64,000 nt of DNA from Bdellovibrio sp. (GTDB lineage Bacteria > Bdellovibrionota > Bdellovibrionia > Bdellovibrionales > Bdellovibrionaceae), in the NCBI GenBank assembly GCA_014378765.1, contig JACMNA010000069.1, positions 1 to 64,000 of the forward strand, written 5' to 3'. The translations under genes were made by a program, and so were the position numbers. Position 1 is the stretch's first letter. The number at the start of each line of letters is the position of its first letter. Under the pieces are notes generated by a model. That model was not told the DNA's origin. It did not search any database and was given only the letters and a program-made list of their open reading frames with translations. This document shows positions 23,777-31,491 of this stretch, piece by piece.

Positions 23777-24486
23777 TTAAACCCGTAAAAATTTCCGTAA
23801 AAAATTTAGGTGTTAACTACGGCATGATCAAAGCGATTAAAGGTATTTCGTTTGAATTTAACGCCGGCGAAATCACCGCTTTGATTGGCTCGAATGGCGC
23901 AGGTAAGACAACGACGCTCAAGGCGCTTAGCGGCCTGTTGGGCCACACGGGCGAAGTTTTTTATAATGATCTTAATATATCTTCTTTATCCGCCCCCGAA
24001 AGACTGCAGCACAAGATGGCCTTGTGCCCTGAAGGGCGTGGCATATTTCCGAACTTAACCGTCACCGAAAATTTAATGCTGGGCGCTTATTTAGAAAAAT
24101 CAAAGTCTAAAATTGCCGAACTAATAGATCAGCAATTCTCGATGTTTTCACGTTTAGGAGAAAGACGTGCGCAAGTGGCCGGTACGCTATCGGGTGGCGA
24201 ACAACAAATGCTTGCGATTGCCCGCGCTTTAATGTCTGAGCCTTTGATGTTAATGCTAGATGAGCCATCGCTAGGTTTGGCGCCAGTTATTATCGAACAA
24301 ATTTTTCAAAAATTTGAAGAACTTAAAAATCGAGGTATCGGTTTATTGATCGTCGAGCAGAATGCCCATTTAGCTTTAGAAGTAGCCGCCCGCGCATACG
24401 TTTTAGAAACGGGCACGATTACCCTCAACGGCAAAGGATCAGATTTATTGTCAGATCCTCGCGTTGTCGAGGCTTACTTAACTTAG
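23773..24486 (+). CDS. livF: Branched-chain amino-acid-type ABC transporter ATPase, LivF-like
   Basis: A 237-aa second ATPase of the importer. Walker A 'GSNGAGKTT', 'ALCPEGRGIFPNLTVTENL' (the LivF hallmark), signature 'LSGGEQQMLAIARAL', Walker B 'LMLMLDEPSLG', switch region 'LIVEQNAH'. Starts with a 4-nt overlap of livG. No clear terminator follows; a GCGAAC/GTTCGC hairpin at 24537-24558 has no T-run. The next gene is convergent. Confidence 0.95.
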   Translation: MIKPVKISVKNLGVNYGMIKAIKGISFEFNAGEITALIGSNGAGKTTTLKALSGLLGHTGEVFYNDLNISSLSAPERLQHKMALCPEGRGIFPNLTVTENLMLGAYLEKSKSKIAELIDQQFSMFSRLGERRAQVAGTLSGGEQQMLAIARALMSEPLMLMLDEPSLGLAPVIIEQIFQKFEELKNRGIGLLIVEQNAHLALEVAARAYVLETGTITLNGKGSDLLSDPRVVEAYLT

Positions 24487-24585
24487 TATTGCCTTTTCCG
24501 TCACTCTTCTAATTTTAATGCTTCTATTCTTATTAGGCGAACACTATATACGGTTCGCAGCAGTGCGCGCATCTGTTTAACTAAT

Positions 24586-25413
24586 TTAATTCGGACAAAT
24601 GGCCTTAGCTTCATCAGCCGTTATTTGATATTTTGACTGGTATTTGTACCCTGTAACTAGTTTTTTCACTTTGTCGTAATTACTATCGCCGTCTGTGTTC
24701 TTAATCCAATAATCAAGGGCTTTTGAATCACTGTATCCACAAAACTGTTTAAGCATGATCGATGCCGCTAAACCTGAAGCGTGCCAACCATTCCAACAGT
24801 GACCGTAAATTGGGCCCTTGAGTTGGCCTTTAATTCTTGAAAAAACTGTGGAAAGAATTGAATCATAATTACTAACTTGAAGCACCGACACTTGCTTGTA
24901 ATTAAGTTCGTTATTTAAATTATTACGCGAACGACAGTTAGTTACTTTAGGTGCCGTATTGTAATTAGTAGAATAAAAGTAAAAAGATGTTGAAAAATTT
25001 TCTTTACATAAATTATCTAAACCCGTGTTTGGCAAAGGATTAGAATTTTTTCGCACACCGTCTCGGTTGAAAATATTGTTTGCGCCCCCGCGGTAGTAAA
25101 CTCCGTGTAAAACTACGCGAAAATTTCTTGTACCGTAAAGGTTTTCATATTGATCGCCGCGGTTATCGGTCACCTTTGAAAATACATCATTGTACTTGTA
25201 TCTATTTTTATAAATCTCAGCTTCTTGTTGGATGTATGAAAGTTTGCTTGCAACTTGCTCTTGATCATGATTTTGATTTTGATCTTGGCCACTTGAGGGA
25301 GTTTCGGTTTTAGTTTGCGGCGCTTTCGCGTAATCAGTTTTATTCATGCGTTGCGCACACGCGGCCGCGGTCAGGATTAAAGCCATTGCTAAAAAAATAT
25401 TTTTAAAATTCAA
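24586..25413 (-). CDS. Lipoprotein with degenerate dual-specificity-phosphatase fold
   Basis: A 275-aa protein with a lipobox ending at Cys19 ('LTAAAC') and a Gln/Asn/Asp-rich linker. From about residue 92 the layout resembles dual-specificity/tyrosine phosphatases: 'HGVYYRGGANN', a 'TGLDNLCKEN' helix start, then at 205-213 the P-loop-like 'HCWNGWHAS'. In active enzymes this reads HCxxGxxRS; here the transition-state Arg is replaced by Ala, so phosphatase activity is doubtful although Cys206 is kept. The TTG at 25413 is preferred because GGAGG precedes it by 5 nt; a TTG at 25431 lies upstream of that site. A Pho-box-like repeat lies 50 nt upstream. Probably periplasmic or surface-exposed. Confidence 0.72.
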   Translation of the reverse strand: MNFKNIFLAMALILTAAACAQRMNKTDYAKAPQTKTETPSSGQDQNQNHDQEQVASKLSYIQQEAEIYKNRYKYNDVFSKVTDNRGDQYENLYGTRNFRVVLHGVYYRGGANNIFNRDGVRKNSNPLPNTGLDNLCKENFSTSFYFYSTNYNTAPKVTNCRSRNNLNNELNYKQVSVLQVSNYDSILSTVFSRIKGQLKGPIYGHCWNGWHASGLAASIMLKQFCGYSDSKALDYWIKNTDGDSNYDKVKKLVTGYKYQSKYQITADEAKAICPN

Positions 25414-25462
25414 TTGAACCTCCGTGTTCAAGCGTGTGGTTTTTTCACTGCTTGATATATAG

Positions 25463-25480
25463 GCTTAACGGAATCTTAAT
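25463..25480 (+). promoter_or_regulatory. Pho-box-like direct repeat upstream of the phosphatase-like lipoprotein
   Basis: GCTTAAC-GGAA-TCTTAAT: two 7-bp half-sites separated by 4 nt, an 11-bp period as in PhoB/PhoP operators. It differs by two bases from the box at 60654-60671. It sits 50 nt upstream of the minus-strand start at 25413, reading in the opposite sense to that gene, with a TATATAT on the downstream side (25455-25460 region). Confidence 0.4.
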
Positions 25481-25528
25481 GAAAAAACATAAGTTTCTAG
25501 ACCTATGGCGAGAGCCAGGTCGATGGTG

Positions 25529-26695
25529 TTATTTTAAGAAGTCTTCAACTTCTTGTTTTGATTTAAGTTGTCGCTCTTCACCGAGCGTAGTTTTTAAAAT
25601 TTGTTTTACTTCGGCGGGAACTTTATCACCCTGCCAAACCGGATTAATTCTAAATACGCTGGTGTCATCTTTTACAATTGTGCGTGTGGTAAATAACGGT
25701 AAGTATTTTACATCGACTAACTCTAACCATTTTTGATCCGCGCCATTTTTAAATTTTAGGTAAAGAATCATTGAGGTTTTATTTTGAATAGTTATTTGAT
25801 TACTAACAAAGTTACCCATTGAATAGGCTATGACGGTTTTGCGATTGTCTTTGGTTGTGATTTGTTCAATGGGCTGAACCACGTGAGGATGCGAGCCTAC
25901 GATGGCGGTAGCGCCCAGCTCAAGCATCGTGCGCCCCCAAGCCTTGACGTGTGGTTCTATTTCAAATTTGTCTTCTTCGCCCCAATGTGGCGTGATAATA
26001 ATTGCACCGATCTCGGGATTTTCTTTTAATTGAGTAATAAGCGCTTTTATTTTTTCTCGGTGTTTGAAACAATAAAGTACTAAATCTTCTTTATCTGGAT
26101 TTCCGTTAGTCATCTCGGTACAGGCAATCCAAGCGATCGATCGATTCGAATTAGGGATAGGCATTAAGGTCCACCACGTTTCAAAACCTTGCGTTATTTG
26201 CGATTGGTCGGTGATCGTACCGGCAAATCCTAACTCGTACTTTTTTAAGTTTTCGATTGTTTTTCGAATGCCTTTTGCCTGACGGTCAAGCGCGTGATTG
26301 TTAGCGGTTGAGACAATATCAAAGCCCGAGTTCTTCAGCGCCGGAATAATTTCTTCGGGAAAATTAAACATCGGAAAACCAGTGGGTCCGCCGTACTCGG
26401 GAGCCACGGGGCCTTCAAGGTTGGCGTAAGTGATATGGGCGCGGTCTAAATAATTTTGAACGGGCGCCCAAATTGACTGAAAACCCTCATGAGTTTTTTC
26501 TTCGCGGACGCGTATGCGTTGATGAATAATTACATCGCCCACAAAAGCGATCGTTAAATCGTTACCACGTTTGATAAAGGGCTCGGTATAATAAACGGTT
26601 TTAGGTGAACGCGACTTCAACGCCGTGTCGGCCTTCTTGCCACTTTGGCAAGAGGCTAAAAGGCCTGCAATAAGAAGTAATTTTATCCGTTTCAT
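25529..26695 (-). CDS. CapA-family lipoprotein (poly-gamma-glutamate synthesis type metallophosphatase)
   Basis: A 388-aa lipoprotein (lipobox 'LLASC', Cys16). It carries CapA/PgsA-family motifs in order: 'IAFVGDVIIHQRI', 'YANLEGPVAPE', 'VSTANNHALDR', 'IIITPHWGEE', 'IVGSHPHVVQPIE' and 'IAYSMGNFV', which together form a calcineurin-like metal site. In Bacillus CapA is needed for capsule polymer export; many Gram-negative members are unassigned and no other capsule genes are nearby. It ends 10 nt upstream of nothing on its strand, and starts 10 nt after the bacterioferritin-like gene, so the two are probably co-transcribed. Confidence 0.85.
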   Translation of the reverse strand: MKRIKLLLIAGLLASCQSGKKADTALKSRSPKTVYYTEPFIKRGNDLTIAFVGDVIIHQRIRVREEKTHEGFQSIWAPVQNYLDRAHITYANLEGPVAPEYGGPTGFPMFNFPEEIIPALKNSGFDIVSTANNHALDRQAKGIRKTIENLKKYELGFAGTITDQSQITQGFETWWTLMPIPNSNRSIAWIACTEMTNGNPDKEDLVLYCFKHREKIKALITQLKENPEIGAIIITPHWGEEDKFEIEPHVKAWGRTMLELGATAIVGSHPHVVQPIEQITTKDNRKTVIAYSMGNFVSNQITIQNKTSMILYLKFKNGADQKWLELVDVKYLPLFTTRTIVKDDTSVFRINPVWQGDKVPAEVKQILKTTLGEERQLKSKQEVEDFLK

Positions 26696-26705
26696 TAGAT
26701 TCTAA

Positions 26706-27134
26706 TTACTTCTTTGGATCTTTAATCATTTTTTCAACTTCAGCGATGTGAAGTTCTTCTTCGTAAATCATCTTGCGTGCAAATTCTTCAAGTAATATCG
26801 AGTCGTCTTTAACTATTTTTAAAAGTTTGTGGTAAAGCTCAACTTGAATTTTTTCATGGCTAAGACTTTCTTTTAAGATCGCGGTCACCCCGTGATTATT
26901 TGATTCTAGTAATTTTCCAATTTTTAATGAGGGGTGTCCATCCATTGACGTGATAAGTTCGCCAATTTCATCGGCGTGCGTAAGCGACTCTTTAGCCTGC
27001 CCACGCAACCAAGAACAGATGGGAATGCGGTTATGTCCAAACACCATAAAAGCGTAGTGTGTGTATCGTACTACGCCCGCTAGTTCGTGTTCTAAAAGTT
27101 CGTTCAGACAATCTATTACCTTTTTGTTATCCAT
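26706..27134 (-). CDS. Bacterioferritin-like diiron protein
   Basis: A 142-aa four-helix protein. 'CLNELLEHELAGVVRYTHYAF' gives the first helix with a metal-ligand Glu, 'AKESLTHADEIGELI' the second with the E-x2-H pair, and 'ILKESLSHEKIQVELYHKLL' and 'MIYEEELHIAEVEKMI' the third and fourth. This is the bacterioferritin/ferritin diiron layout, about 15 residues shorter than E. coli Bfr. A haem-ligand Met is not obvious, so it may be a haem-free relative. Iron storage or peroxide protection is the likely role. Located directly upstream of the CapA-like gene. Confidence 0.82.
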   Translation of the reverse strand: MDNKKVIDCLNELLEHELAGVVRYTHYAFMVFGHNRIPICSWLRGQAKESLTHADEIGELITSMDGHPSLKIGKLLESNNHGVTAILKESLSHEKIQVELYHKLLKIVKDDSILLEEFARKMIYEEELHIAEVEKMIKDPKK

Positions 27135-27229
27135 CTTAATCTCCCAGGCGCTTTATTTAAGGCTTAGATAATTAAGACATTGTTCAATTTTCTATTCAAG
27201 TACTTATTGGCCCGCCTTAGTCATTGGGC

Positions 27230-27775
27230 TTATTCAAATTTGTACTCGAGAACCTCACCTTGCAGGTCTAACCAAACGCTGAAAGATTTCTTATTTATGT
27301 CAACCATTCTGACTAAAGCCGCATTCTTTGCCGCATCGAACTCAAGGTGCATCATCGCTACGGTTTCAGCGTAGTCTAGTAATTCTTTTTTATTAGAATC
27401 TAGTAAAACTTCGGCGGCATGATCCATAATTTTAGCGCTTGAGGCGCCGCTAAATTTTGTGGCGGCCGGATTAAAGTAACCAGTCACATTTTCAAACGAT
27501 TGCATTTTTGGCTCCGCCGTATAAATCATGTTTGCGTGCGCCGGTGCTTGCGAATGATCTTCGTTATGGTCAAGAACAACGACCAACTGAAAAGTTCCAT
27601 CGGCATTTTTTTCAACTTTCATCATATGCAATTTGGTAGCGTATTCAGCCGGCAATTTTCCGGTTCTAGCTAACTTTATTAAATCATGTGAAGCCTTTTC
27701 AAATACTAAAGCACGAGGCGCGGCAAAAATATTTAAACTAACTAGCGTAACAAGGGTGAACACTACATTTTTCAT
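27230..27775 (-). CDS. Secreted protein of unknown function
   Basis: A 181-aa protein with a signal peptide ('MKNVVFTLVTLVSLNIFA', cleavage near Ala18). The mature part is mixed alpha/beta with no cysteine and ends in two short strands ('KKSFSVWLDLQGEVLEYKFE'), suggesting a small beta-rich domain. It has its own AGGAGA-type ribosome-binding site (27779-27784). Nothing identifies a family. It faces the secreted protein gene at 27984 divergently across a 208-nt intergenic region. Confidence 0.7.
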   Translation of the reverse strand: MKNVVFTLVTLVSLNIFAAPRALVFEKASHDLIKLARTGKLPAEYATKLHMMKVEKNADGTFQLVVVLDHNEDHSQAPAHANMIYTAEPKMQSFENVTGYFNPAATKFSGASSAKIMDHAAEVLLDSNKKELLDYAETVAMMHLEFDAAKNAALVRMVDINKKSFSVWLDLQGEVLEYKFE

Positions 27776-27983
27776 AAATCTCCTTTTGGTTTTAAAAAAG
27801 TTAAATGTGCAGGTGAATCACTCGAATTACAATAAAATGAAATTCATTATCAGCAAATGAATAGTGCTTGGAAGCGAACTGAGAACCAATTGAGAATTGT
27901 CTCATTCTAAGACACGGAACAGGTTGTGCATTGATAGGATATGTAGCAGGTAAAAGTTTTTAAACGGAAACTACGGGGTTTAC

Positions 27984-28502
27984 ATGAAGTTAGGAATTAC
28001 TTTAATTGTGTTGGTGTTTACTTCTTTGACAACGTTAGCCTGTAACTTAGAAACAGATGCTAGTGCCTGCCTAAGTGGTCGTTGGGAAAGCGCGCCTTGC
28101 CATACTAACTTAAAGGCTTCCGAAGGCTACGTACGTTCGTGGAGTAGCGCGTGGAGCTTTGATGGTACGAATAAAGCTCAAGGAGAGTTTAAGCATTACA
28201 AGAAACCGAATTGTGAAGGGCCGGCCACTTTAAAGGTGCAAGATTACTTTTACAGCGTAACAAAAATCATCTCCGTTAATAATGCAAAAGCCGCGCAAAT
28301 GATGTTTGTTCAAGGTAATGAGGCTGAGCCAATTTATATGAACGATTTAATAACTGTATCGCAAGCGGGTGATGAGTTGTTTTGGGGTAAACCTGCGAGA
28401 GACGGATTTCCGACTGAGATCGATTTTTCGGTTAAGATGACAAAAGTAAAAACTAAAGCCAACCAAGGGCGAAGAGCCTCGCGAGAAGAGAATGCGCCTT
28501 AA
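27984..28502 (+). CDS. Secreted protein of unknown function, lipocalin-like size
   Basis: A 172-aa protein with an N-terminal signal ('MKLGITLIVLVFTSLTTLAC'). The Cys at residue 20 in 'TLAC' could be a lipobox or a disulfide partner with the later 'SACLSGRW', 'SAPCH' and 'PNCEG'. 'LSGRWES...' followed by alternating strands is reminiscent of small beta-barrels in which a GxW opens the barrel, but this is weak. The C-terminus is basic. The upstream region has no clear promoter. Function unknown. Confidence 0.65.
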   Translation: MKLGITLIVLVFTSLTTLACNLETDASACLSGRWESAPCHTNLKASEGYVRSWSSAWSFDGTNKAQGEFKHYKKPNCEGPATLKVQDYFYSVTKIISVNNAKAAQMMFVQGNEAEPIYMNDLITVSQAGDELFWGKPARDGFPTEIDFSVKMTKVKTKANQGRRASREENAP

Positions 28503-28515
28503 GTCGCAATAACAT

Positions 28516-28550
28516 AAAAAGCCTTAAATCAACTTTCGTTAACTTAAGGC
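28516..28550 (-). terminator. Intrinsic terminator of the flagellar operon
   Basis: Read on the minus strand, GCCTTAA pairs with TTAAGGC around a 16-nt loop and is followed by TTTTTATG. It begins 56 nt after the flgE stop codon and closes the long flagellar transcript. The 3' flank on the plus strand is not T-rich, so it mainly serves the minus strand. Confidence 0.75.
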
Positions 28551-28605
28551 CTCTTCGACTATCTTAATGGAGAATCATTTACATTATTTTACTGCCACTA
28601 TTTTA

Positions 28606-29892
28606 CTACCGCTTCAACTGGATTACTTCGTTAAGTAATTCGTCTGAAGTGGTAATTGTTTTCGCATTGGCTTGGAACGCACGTTGATCGGCAATCATCG
28701 TTACGAATTCAGCCGCTAAATCCACCGTTGAACGCTCTAATGACTTAGCCATTACGGTTCCACGACCCGACATACGAGGCGCTCCTACTGAAGGTTCACC
28801 CGAGTCTTTAGATTGTTTAAATAAGTTCCCACCCATTTTAAACATGGCTTCTGGATTTTCGAACTTTGCTAAAACAATTTGGCCTAAGTCTAAAACTTGT
28901 CCGTTGGTGTAAGCTGCCGTTAACACGCCTTCATCATTGAATGATAAACCCGTTACCGTACCGGCAGAATAACCATCTTGGTGCCAAGTGATTACGTCAG
29001 ACTCTTTACCGTACTGTTTAGTACCGTCGCCTTTTCCACCCTTAGAAATATCATCACCGAAGTTCAGCGAGATCTTTTGATCTTGCTTTGCTCCGCCTTT
29101 GAAATTGAAAGCGGCGTTTGTGACTTCTTGTGAATTTAATTTTCCGTCTTCAGTAAAGCTTACTTTACCTTCAACCACTTGCGCTAAATCTTGTCCTTCT
29201 GGTGCGCCTTCAACTTCTTTATGGTCAACCATACCGTGGTAAGACCAAGTGCGATCTTGACCTTTGTTGAAAAACATATTTAATACGTGCTTGTTACCTT
29301 GAGAATCATACATTTCAACCGCGGTTGCGAAGTCTGAAGATTTATATGGGTCTTTAGAATCGAACTTCTTTGCGTCTGCGATAGCGCGTGAATCTAAGTT
29401 TAAATCTAATTTAATTTCTTTTGTTCCGGATGCATTTACTAAAGCTCTTGGAAACTGAATATTTCCCATGCGAGTTTCAATTTTACCTTTTTCATCGGCT
29501 TGGTAACCTTGAACGCGCTGTCCGCTGTTAGTAACTAAGAAACCTTCTTTATCGAATTTAAATGAACCGTCACGCGTGTAAGCCGTGCCTTCAGTTCCTT
29601 TAACTTGAAAGTATCCATCACCGTTAATCGCTAAATCTGTACCGCGATCGGTGTGGTCAATATTACCTTGTGCTAAAATTGGATTAATAGCGCCGACGCG
29701 AACGCCGCGACCCATTTGATTTCCGCCATCAATTCCCTTTAGATTACGCGACATGATGTCGGTAAACTCGGCTCGTGATGCTTTAAAACCAGTTGTGTTT
29801 GCATTGGCAATGTTGTCTGCTACTACGCTTAAACCTTCGCCCTGTGCTTGTAGACCGCTTACGCCAGTCCATAGTGATGAGAGAACTCCCAT
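28606..29892 (-). CDS. flgE: Flagellar hook protein FlgE
   Basis: A 428-aa hook subunit. N-terminal 'LWTGVSGLQAQGEGLSVVADNIANANTTGFKASRAEF' is the flagellar basal-body rod/hook signature, a central 'GDGYFQVKG...YTRDGSF' motif follows, and the C-terminal 'SLERSTVDLAAEFVTMIADQRAFQANAKTITTSDELLNEVIQLKR' forms the coiled coil. The start ATG 29892 has GGAGG five nt upstream; an upstream ATG at 29904 lies before that site. It is the last gene of the flagellar operon and is separated from the preceding gene by 134 nt including a hairpin, so it may also be expressed on its own. Confidence 0.96.
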   Translation of the reverse strand: MGVLSSLWTGVSGLQAQGEGLSVVADNIANANTTGFKASRAEFTDIMSRNLKGIDGGNQMGRGVRVGAINPILAQGNIDHTDRGTDLAINGDGYFQVKGTEGTAYTRDGSFKFDKEGFLVTNSGQRVQGYQADEKGKIETRMGNIQFPRALVNASGTKEIKLDLNLDSRAIADAKKFDSKDPYKSSDFATAVEMYDSQGNKHVLNMFFNKGQDRTWSYHGMVDHKEVEGAPEGQDLAQVVEGKVSFTEDGKLNSQEVTNAAFNFKGGAKQDQKISLNFGDDISKGGKGDGTKQYGKESDVITWHQDGYSAGTVTGLSFNDEGVLTAAYTNGQVLDLGQIVLAKFENPEAMFKMGGNLFKQSKDSGEPSVGAPRMSGRGTVMAKSLERSTVDLAAEFVTMIADQRAFQANAKTITTSDELLNEVIQLKR

Positions 29893-29911
29893 GATAACCT
29901 CCATGTCGTAT

Positions 29912-29936
29912 GAATAAGATTGTCGAGATCTTATTC
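29912..29936. other. Hairpin in the flgE leader
   Basis: GAATAAGAT (29912-29920) pairs with ATCTTATTC (29928-29936) around a 7-nt loop, ending about 10 nt upstream of the flgE ribosome-binding site in the minus-strand transcript. It could mark mRNA processing or tune hook protein output. Confidence 0.45.
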
Positions 29937-30026
29937 GTTTGTTGAAGGGCCCCCTCTGCGAGGACCAGCCCTGTTACTTTCTTTAGATATTCGACCCAAA
30001 GAAAATTAAAAAAATTTACTAAAACC

Positions 30027-30476
30027 TTACATTACGATTGTGCTGTCGATGTTCGTGAACACATTTTCTTTTAATGCGTTCTTGTCCATCACCGTCACGA
30101 CCGTATTATTCTTCACACTGACGATCAGAGCTGAATTATCCATCAACACCAGTGTGTCTTTAGATCCTTTAGCCGCGGCCTTCTGCACCGCTTCGCCTAA
30201 TCGAGTCATGTCTTGCGGCGAATAACTAATTCCGCGTGACTGCATTCTCTCGATCGCGTGATTAGAAAACTTCAACGCTCCTGCTTCTACTTTTGGTGGT
30301 GCGGTTTTAATCTGTGCCGCAACATCTTCAGTTTTCAGCGCTCCGTCTAAAGCTTCCTTAAAGGCCACTCCATCCGCACCTGATTTTTTTAAATCTTGTG
30401 GTTTGGTTGGAATTAGATTTTCGATTCTGTTCAGCCCATTTACTAGCGCCGAATTCATCGTCTTCATCTTATCCAT
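30027..30476 (-). CDS. Flagellar operon protein (TIGR02530-type)
   Basis: A 149-aa soluble protein between flgD and flgE. The C-terminal half ('FSNHAIERMQSRGISYSP', 'LGEAVQKAAAKGSKDTLVLMDNSALIVSVKNNTVVTVMDK') matches the small flagellar-operon family known from Gram-positive and deltaproteobacterial clusters at the same position. Its role is not settled; it may help hook assembly. The start overlaps the flgD stop (TAATG). Confidence 0.82.
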   Translation of the reverse strand: MDKMKTMNSALVNGLNRIENLIPTKPQDLKKSGADGVAFKEALDGALKTEDVAAQIKTAPPKVEAGALKFSNHAIERMQSRGISYSPQDMTRLGEAVQKAAAKGSKDTLVLMDNSALIVSVKNNTVVTVMDKNALKENVFTNIDSTIVM

Positions 30477-31474
30477 TACTTCGTCTCCTTTTGTAGCTTG
30501 TTGTAAACGTCTCTCGACATTGCTACGCCAGTTTTAATATCAACCATGCCTGGTGGCATTGGCGTATTCGAAGTATTTGCCTCTTGCTTAACATTAGCTT
30601 GCCCTACTGGCTCACTGTTTTTCAAGTCGAGGTTACTTACATCGATTGATTTCTGGTCGTTCAGCTTAGCACTTGAGTCTGTAATTTGACGAACGTCGCG
30701 CATTTTTATGCTCTGACTTCCGACTTGCAAGACTGGGCCTTCGGGCGAAAAGCTCATCCCAGTAATAACTCCAGAGAAGTCTGACTTCACCGCTAATTTT
30801 TGTCCGGCCGAATTTTTTGCTTCAACTTTAAATTGGTATTCACCAACTGAAGCCTTGGCGCCTTTATCATTCTGACCATTCCAAGTTAATTTATTATCGC
30901 CCGCTTTTAAATTTGATAATTTATATTCGCGAACCATTTCGCCTTTATCATCAAATATTTTAACGGTCGCTTCACTTGAATCTTGCGGAAGGTTAAAATG
31001 AAAATCATGTGTTTTATCAAATTGCGTACGCACCACTTTTGATGAATCACCTGCAACCGTTTTACCAATCAGAGTCAACGCTTGAAAATTTGCGGGCTCA
31101 GAACTTTTGCCTTCCATTTTCTGTAACGTTGAATTCATATTCGACATCTGCTCTAAGGTTGAGAATTGCGCAAGCTGTGCGGCCATCTCGTGATTCTTAA
31201 GCGGATTCATCGGATCTTGGTTTTTTAATTGCGTCAGCATTAACTTAAAAAAAGCGTCTTTATCTAAATTGGGATTTCCTTTTCCTTTAACTACTTTGCC
31301 GTCATCAACCCAATTTGGATCCATCGTTTTATTAAGTACGGCGCCGATATCATCAGCGCCCAGTTTTGCTTTTTGTTCATCCGTCAGAGCCGTCGCCTTT
31401 TTCAAATCGCGTTCGCCGCCTGGAGCTTCATTCCAAGTTTTGGTTCCAGCTTTTACGTTCATTGATGTTGCCAT
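30476..31474 (-). CDS. flgD: Flagellar hook-capping protein FlgD
   Basis: A 332-aa scaffold that caps the growing hook. N-terminal 'LDKDAFFKLMLTQLKNQDPMNPLKNHEMAAQLAQFSTLEQM' is the FlgD signature (DxFL..L..QL.NQDPxxP). A FlgD Ig-like/Tudor region follows ('VKIFDDKGEMVREYKL', 'NKLTWNGQNDKGAKASVGEY'). It has about 100 extra residues compared with E. coli FlgD, mostly at both ends. AAGGAG precedes the ATG at 31474. Confidence 0.93.
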   Translation of the reverse strand: MATSMNVKAGTKTWNEAPGGERDLKKATALTDEQKAKLGADDIGAVLNKTMDPNWVDDGKVVKGKGNPNLDKDAFFKLMLTQLKNQDPMNPLKNHEMAAQLAQFSTLEQMSNMNSTLQKMEGKSSEPANFQALTLIGKTVAGDSSKVVRTQFDKTHDFHFNLPQDSSEATVKIFDDKGEMVREYKLSNLKAGDNKLTWNGQNDKGAKASVGEYQFKVEAKNSAGQKLAVKSDFSGVITGMSFSPEGPVLQVGSQSIKMRDVRQITDSSAKLNDQKSIDVSNLDLKNSEPVGQANVKQEANTSNTPMPPGMVDIKTGVAMSRDVYNKLQKETK

Positions 31475-31491
31475 CGTTACTCCTTAGTTAA

